From Baekduia alba (GTDB lineage Bacteria; Actinomycetota; Thermoleophilia; Solirubrobacterales; Solirubrobacteraceae): a stretch of DNA of 64,000 nucleotides. The stretch is from the NCBI RefSeq assembly GCF_028416635.1, contig NZ_CP114013.1:3906001-3970000 (forward strand), written 5' to 3'. Shown here in pieces: positions 18,148 through 24,492 of this stretch (position 1 is its first letter; each line of letters opens with the position of its first letter). The notes below the pieces were generated by a model that saw only the letters and a list, made by a program, of their open reading frames with translations, had not been told where the DNA came from and did not search any database. Made by a program: the position numbers and the translations under genes.

Positions 18148-19662
18148 ATGCTGGGCTCCGAGGCGGGTCGCCTCCCCGACGTGCGGTACGCGTTCGGCCT
18201 GCTCGTGCTGCCGCTCGCGTACTGGGGCGCCGCGAAGGCCGGGGTCCTGCTCGACTTCGCCGGCCCCGTGGCCGCGATCATGTGGCTGCCGGTCGGCATC
18301 GCGATCGCGTTCGTCTACCTCGGCGGCTGGCGCTACTGGCCGGGCGTCCTGGTCGGCGACCTGCTCGCCAACGACTACGGCACGCTGCCGCTCGGGTCGG
18401 CGCTCGCCCAGACCTGCGGCAACCTCCTCGAGGTGCTCGTCGCGGTCTGGCTCATGCGCCGCCTCGTTCCCGGCGGCGCGCCGCTGGCGACCGTGCGCAA
18501 CCTGGGGCGCATGCTCGGCGCGCTCGCGGTCGGGGTGGCGATCAGCGCGACCGTCGGCGCGCTCGCGGCCCGCCTCGGCGGCGTCATCGCGACCGGCCAC
18601 GTCCCCGCGACCTGGCGCACCTGGTGGCTCGGCGACTTCTGCGGCGCCGTCGTCGTCGTCCCGCTCGCGATCGCCTGGCACCGGCCGCCGCGGCGCGCGT
18701 GGTGGCGGCGGGCCACGGCGCTGGAGCTCGGCCTGATGCTCGTCGCGGTCGCGGCGCTGAGCGCGGTCGCCCTGCGCGGCGACGCGCCGACGACGTACAC
18801 GGTCTTCCCGGCGCTGATCTGGTCCGCGCTGCGCTTCGGACCGCACGGCGCGACGCTCGCGATCGCCGTGGCCGCCGCGTTCACGGCCTGGAACACGTCG
18901 CACCTGCTCGGCCCGTTCGTGTTCGACTCGCTCACCCGCAGCGTCCTCAACACCCAGCTCTACATCGCGGTCTCGGCGGTCTCGACGCTCTACCTGGCGG
19001 TCGTCGTCACCGAGCGCGAGCAGCTCGCCCGGATGCTGCGGGCCTCCCGCGCGCGGCTCGTCGCGTCCGGCGACGTGGCGCGCCGGCGGATCGAGCGCGA
19101 CCTGCACGACGGCGCGCAGCAGCGCCTCGTCGTCCTCGCCGCGCACCTCGGGCGCGCGGCGCGCCAGGCGCGGGAGACGCCCGAGCGGGCGCCGGCGCTG
19201 TTCGAGGAGGCCGACGCGGTGCTGTGGGACGCGATCGACGAGCTCCGCACGCTCGCCCACGGCATCCACCCGGCGCTGCTCTCCGACCTCGGGCTGGCGC
19301 GGGCGATCCGCAGCGCCGTCCGGCAGTCGACGGTCCCGGTGACGCTGGTCGCCCTCCCGACCGCGCGCTTCGACGCGACGACCGAGGCGACCGCGTACTA
19401 CGTCGTCACCGAGGCGGTGGGGAACGCTCAGCGCTACGCCGGTGCGACGTCGATCTCCGTGCGGGCGGTCGCGGCGCCGCCCGACCTGTGCGTGGAGGTC
19501 TACGACGACGGCATCGGCGGCGCGCGCGAGCGCGTGGGATCCGGGCTGCAGGCGCTGCGCGACCGCGTCGAGGCGACCGGCGGGACGCTGCGCATCGAGA
19601 GCCCGGCCGACGGCGGGACGCTCGTCGCCGCCGCGATCCCCGGCCTCACCCTGAACGGGTGA
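18148..19662 (+). CDS. MASE1-domain sensor histidine kinase (NarL-system type)
   Basis: 504 aa from ATG 18148 (GGGAGGG about 13 nt upstream); the frame is open to 18091. Residues about 15-290 are a MASE1-type membrane sensor with eight or so helices (AAIMWLPVGIAIAFVYLGG, GGWRYWPGVLVGDLLAN). The HisKA_3 dimerisation helix has phospho-acceptor His in IERDLHDGAQQRL near 315. The ATPase domain has VTEAVGNAQRYAGA (N box) and YDDGIGGARERVGSGLQALRD split over residues 450-475. HisKA_3 kinases pair with LuxR-type regulators, fitting the gene at 15835-16527. The signal sensed is unknown. Its stop lies inside palindrome site 12. Confidence 0.88.
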   Translation: MLGSEAGRLPDVRYAFGLLVLPLAYWGAAKAGVLLDFAGPVAAIMWLPVGIAIAFVYLGGWRYWPGVLVGDLLANDYGTLPLGSALAQTCGNLLEVLVAVWLMRRLVPGGAPLATVRNLGRMLGALAVGVAISATVGALAARLGGVIATGHVPATWRTWWLGDFCGAVVVVPLAIAWHRPPRRAWWRRATALELGLMLVAVAALSAVALRGDAPTTYTVFPALIWSALRFGPHGATLAIAVAAAFTAWNTSHLLGPFVFDSLTRSVLNTQLYIAVSAVSTLYLAVVVTEREQLARMLRASRARLVASGDVARRRIERDLHDGAQQRLVVLAAHLGRAARQARETPERAPALFEEADAVLWDAIDELRTLAHGIHPALLSDLGLARAIRSAVRQSTVPVTLVALPTARFDATTEATAYYVVTEAVGNAQRYAGATSISVRAVAAPPDLCVEVYDDGIGGARERVGSGLQALRDRVEATGGTLRIESPADGGTLVAAAIPGLTLNG

Positions 19663-19664
19663 TG
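19644..19664. promoter_or_regulatory. 21-bp palindrome, site 12 (glutamate decarboxylase)
   Basis: Left half CCTCACCCT, spacer GAA, right half CGGGTGATG, overlapping the end of the kinase gene. A T at 19691 (27 nt downstream) closes TTCCAT, and GTG 19698 follows a 33-nt gap. The stretch GGTTCCATGG is shared with the DUF2252 promoter at the same offset. Confidence 0.7.
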
Positions 19665-19697
19665 CGACCGCACACGGAGGCGCGGTTCCATGGAGCG

Positions 19698-21080
19698 GTG
19701 ACCACGACACCGACCGGCCCGGTCCCTTCGAGCATCGCCTCACCGCTCGTCCGCGACGCCACCGCCGCGGCGCTGCCGCGCCACCGGCTGCCCGACGGCG
19801 GCGTCGGCAGCGAGGTCGCGCACGACCTCATCACCAACGAGCTGTTCCTCGACGGCAGCGCCCGCCTGAACCTCGCGACCTTCGTCACGACGTGGATGCC
19901 GCCGCACGCGGCCGCCTTGATGGCCGAGACGGCCGACAAGAACATGATCGACAAGGACGAGTACCCGCAGACCGCCGAGATCGAGAAGCGCTGCGTCAAC
20001 ATCCTCGGCGACCTATGGCACGCGCCGACCCCGGAGGGCGGCGACGCGACCGGCACGTCGACCACCGGATCGAGCGAGGCGGCGATGCTCGGCGGCATGG
20101 CGCTGAAGTGGCGCTGGCGCGAGCGCCGCCGCGCCGCCGGCCTGCCGACCGACAAGCCGAACCTCGTGATGGGCGTCAACGTCCAGGTCTGCTGGGACAA
20201 GTTCTGCCGCTACTGGGACGTCGAGCCGCGGCTCGTGCCCATGGAGGGCGAGCGCTTCCACCTCGACGCCGAGCAGGCGGCCGCCTACTGCGACGAGAAC
20301 ACGATCGGCGTCGTGGCGATCCTCGGCTCGACGTTCGACGGCAGCTACGAGCCGGTCGCCGAGATCGCGGAGGCGCTGGACGCGCTCGCCGCCGGCGGCG
20401 GGCCCGACGTGCCGCTGCACGTCGACGCCGCCTCGGGCGGCTTCATCGCGCCGTTCGTGCAGCCCGACCTGGTCTGGGACTTCCAGCTGCCGCGCGTGCA
20501 GTCCATCAACGCCTCCGGCCACAAGTACGGCCTCGTCTACCCGGGCGTCGGCTGGGCGCTGTGGCGCGACGCCGCCGCGCTGCCCGAGGACCTGGTGTTC
20601 AAGGTCAACTACCTGGGCGGCGAGATGCCGACCTTCGCGCTGAACTTCTCGCGTCCGGGCAGCGAGGTCATCGCCCAGTACTTCATGTTCCTGAGCCTCG
20701 GCCGCGAGGGCTTCACGGCCGTGCAGCTGAACTCGAGCTCGGTCGCGCAGCGCATCGCCGCCGAGGTCGCCGCGATGGGCCCGTACCGCACGATCACCGA
20801 CGGCAGCGAGCTGCCGGTGTTCGCGTTCGCGGTCAAGCCCGAGACGGCGTACACCGTCTTCGACGTGTCGGACCGCCTGCGCGAGCGCGGCTGGCTCGTG
20901 CCGGCCTACACGTTCCCGGAGAACCGCCAGGACCTCTCGGTGCTGCGCGTCGTCGTGCGCGCCGGCATGACCCACGACATGGCCGACCTGTTCCTCGACG
21001 ACCTGCGCCAGCAGACCGCGCGGCTGGAGGGCTCCGGCCCGGCGCCGGGAGCCCCCCAGGTGTCGGCGTTCGCCCACTAG
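19698..21080 (+). CDS. gad: Glutamate decarboxylase
   Basis: 460 aa, PLP-dependent group II decarboxylase. It converts glutamate to GABA, consuming a proton, and supports acid tolerance and GABA shunt metabolism. Seen: TGTSTTGSSEAAMLGGMA near 120, the PLP-binding INASGHKYGLVYPGVGW near 275 with the Schiff-base Lys, and the N-terminal LFLDGSARLNLATFVTTWM region typical of GadA/B. It starts at GTG 19698, 33 nt after palindrome 12, with essentially no leader. No glutamate/GABA antiporter is visible in the window. Its stop overlaps the convergent small membrane gene. Confidence 0.95.
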   Translation: MTTTPTGPVPSSIASPLVRDATAAALPRHRLPDGGVGSEVAHDLITNELFLDGSARLNLATFVTTWMPPHAAALMAETADKNMIDKDEYPQTAEIEKRCVNILGDLWHAPTPEGGDATGTSTTGSSEAAMLGGMALKWRWRERRRAAGLPTDKPNLVMGVNVQVCWDKFCRYWDVEPRLVPMEGERFHLDAEQAAAYCDENTIGVVAILGSTFDGSYEPVAEIAEALDALAAGGGPDVPLHVDAASGGFIAPFVQPDLVWDFQLPRVQSINASGHKYGLVYPGVGWALWRDAAALPEDLVFKVNYLGGEMPTFALNFSRPGSEVIAQYFMFLSLGREGFTAVQLNSSSVAQRIAAEVAAMGPYRTITDGSELPVFAFAVKPETAYTVFDVSDRLRERGWLVPAYTFPENRQDLSVLRVVVRAGMTHDMADLFLDDLRQQTARLEGSGPAPGAPQVSAFAH

Positions 21081-21246
21081 CGCGAGGCGTCCGCCGGCAG
21101 CTCCCAGCAGGCGACGAGGCCGTAGACGTAGACGATGGCGATGTCGACGCAGAACTGGACCACGCCGCAGACGAGCAGGATCCACCCCCAGGCGCCTCGG
21201 GGCCGTGCACGTCGAGGTCCATCGGGCGCTGGCGCTGCGTGGACAT
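21077..21246 (-). pseudogene. Shortened, frame-disrupted DUF7144 relative
   Basis: A good ribosome site (GAGGAG) precedes ATG 21246, which opens with MSTQRQRPMDLDVHGPEAP. That frame then leaves the hydrophobic coding at a run of five G (about 21189-21193 on the plus strand as C). One extra G would join it to the frame encoding GWILLVCGVVQFCVDIAIVY and ending in ELPADASR. The hydrophobic part matches DUF7144: the WGW-GVVQ segment fused directly to the terminal VDIxIxYxxGL segment, so a central piece is also missing. A GTG at 21259 reads the hydrophobic frame without the shift. It could be decay, a sequencing indel, or slippage; the promoter is intact. Confidence 0.55.
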
Positions 21247-21307
21247 GGGTGCTCCTCACCCGGGGAGGTCGACACGCCCGACGCTACGAACGCGCCCCCG
21301 GAGGCGA

Positions 21308-21328
21308 CCTCATCTCATTGAGGTGATA
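21308..21328. promoter_or_regulatory. 21-bp palindrome, site 4 (shortened DUF7144)
   Basis: Left half CCTCATCTC, spacer ATT, right half GAGGTGATA. Leftward, TAGCGT closes with a T at 21281 (27 nt), and the ATG at 21246 follows a 61-nt gap with GAGGAG. No gene starts to the right. Confidence 0.65.
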
Positions 21329-21534
21329 GGCCGGACGCGGGCGGCGGGGCGACCGAGAGCCCGAGCGGGTGACGCGTCTCGGGCAGCGCGTCGAGCTCGC
21401 GGCGCAGGCCGGCCAGCGCGCGGCCCTCGTGCGCCGCGTGCAGGCGGGCGGGCACGGATCACACGATGACGATGGTGCCCGGTCGGCGCCCCGTTGACGC
21501 CGATCGCGCCCGCCGTGCCTAGCCGTTGGTCAGG
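21329..21534. other. Gene-poor stretch with a short high-GC3 open frame
   Basis: No clear gene. On the minus strand a frame from GTG 21455 to TGA 21315 (46 aa, including AAHEGRALAGLRRELDAL) has almost every third base G or C, as real genes here do. It lacks a ribosome site and runs into palindrome site 4. It may be the remnant of a deleted gene downstream of the DUF7144 copy B. No family recognised. Confidence 0.35.
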
Positions 21535-21978
21535 TCACGTGGACGCGCGGCGCCCGTGCGCCAGCAGGCCGTAGATGATGAGGATGTCGACCCCGAACAG
21601 CGCGAGCGCGAGGAACGGGTAGGCGGAGATCGCCAGCATCTGGATGGTCGCGTTCACCCCGGCGCTGATGATGCCGACCCAGCGGGCGCCCGCCGCCTGG
21701 GCCCAGATGCCGACCGCCGAGATGACCTGCACGGCGCCGACGATGACCAAGAACCAACCCCAGACGTTGAGGTTGCTGATGACGAACTGGGCGTCCTTGA
21801 CGTAGAACTTGCTGTCGCCGATCGCCGCGATGCCGTAGACGAAGTTCAACGTCCCGACGATCGCGAGCATCATCCCGGCGAAGAGCACCCATCCGTAGCC
21901 GCGGCCGTCGTCGACGGGTGCGCTCGGCTGGGCCGAGAGGGGCGTTGGGGTGCCCCGGGGTTCGGCGCTGGTGGACAT
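21535..21978 (-). CDS. DUF7144 family membrane protein (copy B)
   Basis: 147 aa, four membrane helices, closely similar in layout to copy A: LFAGMMLAIVGTLNFVYGIAA, NVWGWFLVIVGAVQVI and GVDILIIYGLLAHGRR. Start ATG 21978 is fixed by AAGGAGG; the frame stays open upstream but without start support. The palindrome at 22040 is 61 nt upstream, with a perfect TACCGT -10 at the standard offset. It probably acts in the cytoplasmic membrane; role unknown. Confidence 0.85.
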   Translation of the reverse strand: MSTSAEPRGTPTPLSAQPSAPVDDGRGYGWVLFAGMMLAIVGTLNFVYGIAAIGDSKFYVKDAQFVISNLNVWGWFLVIVGAVQVISAVGIWAQAAGARWVGIISAGVNATIQMLAISAYPFLALALFGVDILIIYGLLAHGRRAST

Positions 21979-22039
21979 CGAGGTTCCTCCTTCGTGGGTC
22001 GCTGCTGCTGCCGACGGTAGGAGCGACGTCACCGGACGG

Positions 22040-22060
22040 CATCATCCGCTTGGGATGACG
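22040..22060. promoter_or_regulatory. 21-bp palindrome, site 5 (DUF7144 copy B)
   Basis: Left half CATCATCCG, spacer CTT, right half GGGATGACG. Leftward, TACCGT closes with a T at 22014 (26 nt), and the start codon follows a 61-nt gap. It sits 5 bp beyond the stop of the next minus-strand gene. Confidence 0.72.
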
Positions 22061-22064
22061 GGGG

Positions 22065-22514
22065 TCAGGGCGCCGTCGTCGTGTCGGTGTCGGGCGCGGC
22101 CGGCGTGGGGACCGTCGTGGTCCGGGGCGGCGGCGTCACGGTGACCGTCGGCGTGACGGTCACGGTGGACGGCGGCGGCGTGGGCGCGACGACCGTGGTC
22201 GTGACGTTCTTCGTGCTCGTCGTGCGGTGCACGTCGACGCTGATCGGAGGCGCCGTGTTCGCCGTCGCGCCGTCGTCGCCGCGATCGATGACGAGCGCGG
22301 TCAGCACGCCGAGCAGCAGCACGAGGCCCACGCCGGCGGCGATCGCCCAGCCGCGGGACGGCTCGTCGGGCGGCGGCGCGCCGTAGGACGGCGGCTCCCC
22401 GCCCGGCGGCGGAGGCGTGCCACCCGGCGGCGGAGGCGTGCCACCGGGCGGCGGAGGCGTCCCACCCGGCGGCGGCGGGACGGGATCCTGCGCCTGCGGG
22501 TCCTGGTCGGTCAT
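22065..22514 (-). CDS. Single-pass membrane protein with PPPPGGT repeats
   Basis: 149 aa. The cytoplasmic N-terminus has four consecutive PPPPGG(T/E) repeats (about residues 13-40), followed by a transmembrane helix near 56-78 (GWAIAAGVGLVLLLGVL) and a Thr/Val/Pro-rich extracellular tail. Pro-rich cytoplasmic tails plus a Thr/Pro-rich wall-spanning tail are common in actinobacterial cell-envelope proteins. Its ATG lies exactly 32 nt from palindrome site 6 with no ribosome site, so it appears leaderless. No enzymatic domain seen. Confidence 0.7.
   Translation of the reverse strand: MTDQDPQAQDPVPPPPGGTPPPPGGTPPPPGGTPPPPGGEPPSYGAPPPDEPSRGWAIAAGVGLVLLLGVLTALVIDRGDDGATANTAPPISVDVHRTTSTKNVTTTVVAPTPPPSTVTVTPTVTVTPPPRTTTVPTPAAPDTDTTTAP
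22400..22476. repeat. 21-bp tandem repeats encoding PPPPGGT
   Basis: About four near-identical 21-bp units containing GGCGGCGGAGGCGTGCC within the gene at 22065-22514. They encode the Pro/Gly repeats and could expand or contract by slippage. Confidence 0.75.
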
Positions 22515-22546
22515 CGCCGCAGCGTCCTGCCTCGCGTGGCGGCCCG

Positions 22547-22567
22547 CATCACCCTCATCGGGGGATG
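22547..22567. promoter_or_regulatory. 21-bp palindrome, site 6 (PPPPGGT protein / SHOCT protein)
   Basis: Left half CATCACCCT, spacer CAT, right half CGGGGGATG. Leftward, GACGCT closes with a T at 22521 (26 nt), and the ATG follows a 32-nt gap. Rightward, GACGAT closes with a T at 22594 (27 nt), and the SHOCT ATG follows a 67-nt gap with GAGGAG. Confidence 0.72.
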
Positions 22568-22634
22568 CGCGCACGTCCCGCCCGCGGCGACGATGGTCCG
22601 GCATCGAGCCAGTACGCCAAAACGAGGAGCCATC

Positions 22635-22916
22635 ATGCCCGGACTGCTTCGGGGAGTCGCCCGCGTCGCCGTCATCTCCGGCACCGCCACCGCCGTCAGC
22701 AACCGCGTCTCCCGCCGCCAGGCCGGCCGCTGGGCGTCCCAGGACGACGCCGGATACCAGGAGGCGCCGCCCGAGCAGGCGCCGCCGCCGCCGGCGGCCG
22801 ACGCCGGCCCCGACATGCTCACCCAGCTGCGCGAGCTCGGCGAGCTCAAGGAGCAGGGCGTGCTGACCGAGGAGGAGTTCGCCACCCAGAAGGCGAAGAT
22901 CCTCGCGGCCCAGTGA
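22635..22916 (+). CDS. Small SHOCT-domain protein
   Basis: 93 aa. The N-terminus has a weakly hydrophobic helix (ARVAVISGTATAVSNRVSRRQ), a Pro-rich middle, and a C-terminal SHOCT motif (QLRELGELKEQGVLTEEEF then a QKAKIL tail). SHOCT elements are thought to mediate oligomerisation or membrane-partner contacts. GAGGAG precedes the ATG. Its TGA overlaps the GTG of the AI-2E transporter gene, so the two are coupled. Confidence 0.8.
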   Translation: MPGLLRGVARVAVISGTATAVSNRVSRRQAGRWASQDDAGYQEAPPEQAPPPPAADAGPDMLTQLRELGELKEQGVLTEEEFATQKAKILAAQ

Positions 22917-24073
22917 GGGTCCCTCATCGATCCGCCAAGGAGGACCCGGAGCCCGATCCGCTCGAGCACGTCGAGCTCTCCGGCATCTTCGCCGCGCCGT
23001 CGTGGCTGCGCGACCTCGGCTTCGCCGCCTGGCTGCTGGCCGGCGTCACGGTCGTCGTCGTCGGGGCGATCTGGATCGCGGACCTCACGAGCACGATCTT
23101 CGTCCCGGTCGTCGTCGCCGCGGTGCTCGCGGCCGTGCTGTCGCCGATCGTGCGACTCCTCCAGAACCACAAGATCCCGCGGATCGCCGGCGCGGCGATC
23201 GTGTTCGTGGGCGTCGCCGTGGCGGGCGCGGCGCTGCTGGTGATGATCGTGAGCGGCATCTCCAGCCAGTCCTCCGACATCACCGACAAGCTGCAGCAGG
23301 GCGCGACCAGGCTCGAGTCCGCGCTCAACGACCTCGGGGCGAGCAGCGACAGCGCCAGCCAGGCCAAGAGCAGCGCCAGCTCCGGGCTCAGCGACGCGTT
23401 CCACACGCTGCTGACCGGCGTGGGCTCGGGCATCTCGGCGCTCGCGTCCCTCGCGGTCTTCATCTCCTTCACCGCGCTCAGCCTGTTCCTGCTGCTCAAG
23501 GACGGGCCGGCGATCCGCACGTGGGCCGAACGCCACCTCGGCATCCCGCGGCCGGCCGCGCGCGTCGTGCTCGGCCGCACGCTGCAGTCGCTGCGCGGCT
23601 ACTTCGGCGGCGTGACCGCCATCGCGGCGTTCAACGGCGTCGTCATCGGCCTGGGCGCGCTGATCGTCGGCGTGCCGCTGGCCGGGACGATCGCGGTCGT
23701 CAACTTCGTCGCGGCCTACATCCCGTTCCTCGGCGCCTGGACGGCCGGCGCGTTCACCGTCCTCATCGCGCTCGGCGCCAACGGCACGCAGGCCGCGCTC
23801 GTCATGGCGTTCATCGTGCTGATCGCCAACGGCGCGCTACAGCAGATGATCCAGCCGGTGATCATGGGCGCGGCGCTCGGGATCCACCCGCTCGTCGTCC
23901 TCATCGTCACGATCGGGGCCGGTGCCCTGTTCGGCGGCGTCGGGATGGTCCTCGCGGCGCCGCTGACCTCGGCCGCGGTCCGCATCTCGCACGACCTCGC
24001 CGCGATGCGCGCCGAGCGCGACGCCGACGCCGCCGAGGACGATCCCGGCGGCGCGGTGCCGACGCCGGCGTAG
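22913..24073 (+). CDS. AI-2E family transporter
   Basis: 386 aa, GTG start overlapping the SHOCT stop (GTGA). It has seven to eight membrane helices in two groups split by a soluble loop (residues about 110-165) and the conserved LFLLLKDGPAIR segment near 200. The C-terminal half carries NFVAAYIPFLGAWTAG and IQPVIMGAALGIHPLVVL, hallmarks of the AI-2E/TqsA/YdiK family. Members export autoinducer or other solutes, or act as ion antiporters; the substrate cannot be told from sequence. Downstream is a 419-bp gene-free region. Confidence 0.88.
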   Translation: MRVPHRSAKEDPEPDPLEHVELSGIFAAPSWLRDLGFAAWLLAGVTVVVVGAIWIADLTSTIFVPVVVAAVLAAVLSPIVRLLQNHKIPRIAGAAIVFVGVAVAGAALLVMIVSGISSQSSDITDKLQQGATRLESALNDLGASSDSASQAKSSASSGLSDAFHTLLTGVGSGISALASLAVFISFTALSLFLLLKDGPAIRTWAERHLGIPRPAARVVLGRTLQSLRGYFGGVTAIAAFNGVVIGLGALIVGVPLAGTIAVVNFVAAYIPFLGAWTAGAFTVLIALGANGTQAALVMAFIVLIANGALQQMIQPVIMGAALGIHPLVVLIVTIGAGALFGGVGMVLAAPLTSAAVRISHDLAAMRAERDADAAEDDPGGAVPTPA

Positions 24074-24138
24074 CGGGCGGCCGGCGTTGATGGCGCGCAG
24101 TGCGGGCGTTGGTCGGTGCCGCGGAGCGCGGTGCGTCC

Positions 24139-24258
24139 GTTCGGGGCCGAAGCGACGCGCGCGTCGAGGTCTGTGTCGTTTGGTGGCCCGCATAGGACCA
24201 CCAGTCGACACGGATCCAGGATTCGCCGGCGATTCGGTGCGACCCTTCGGCCCCGAAC
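24139..24258. other. 120-bp nested inverted-repeat element with cloverleaf-like folding potential
   Basis: Within the gene-free stretch 24074-24398 there is a perfect 14-bp terminal repeat: GTTCGGGGCCGAAG at 24139-24152, its complement at 24245-24258. Inside are a second long stem (24173-24186 with 24198-24211, 12 of 14 pairs, 11-nt loop) and a self-complementary block CGACGCGCGCGTCG at 24153-24166. A further palindrome TCGCCGGCGA lies near 24223. The arrangement suggests a small non-autonomous element or a structured RNA. No open frame with coding bias covers it. The rest of the stretch shows nothing recognisable. Confidence 0.5.
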
Positions 24259-24398
24259 CGCCGCCCCGAAGCACGATCAGCGACGAGCCACACCAGCCAG
24301 GGCGGCGCCGCCTCTCCGCTCTCACGCCCTTGATGAGGACGCACCACGCCGCGCAGCACCCACGCAAACGCGCTGGGCGCCACGAGCGCCGGCGCCCA

Positions 24399-24419
24399 CA
24401 TCACCCCGACCGGATGATG
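24399..24419. promoter_or_regulatory. 21-bp palindrome, site 7 (arylsulfatase)
   Basis: Left half CATCACCCC, spacer GAC, right half CGGATGATG. A T at 24445 (26 nt) closes GAGGGT. The sulfatase ATG follows a 73-nt gap with AGGAG before it. Confidence 0.7.
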
Positions 24420-24492
24420 CCGCCCCCGCATGCCTCGACGAGGGTGGATCCCAGCACCCACCGCCGCGCGGGCTGACCAGGAGCGCACCATC

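Noticed and set aside
15835-19743. 1302-codon minus-strand frame
   Set aside because: Only its last 230 codons (the response regulator) are real; the rest is antisense to the SHOCT membrane protein and the kinase.
22400-22476. Short regular repeats as a CRISPR array
   Set aside because: Units are contiguous without spacers, are in frame, and encode PPPPGGT.
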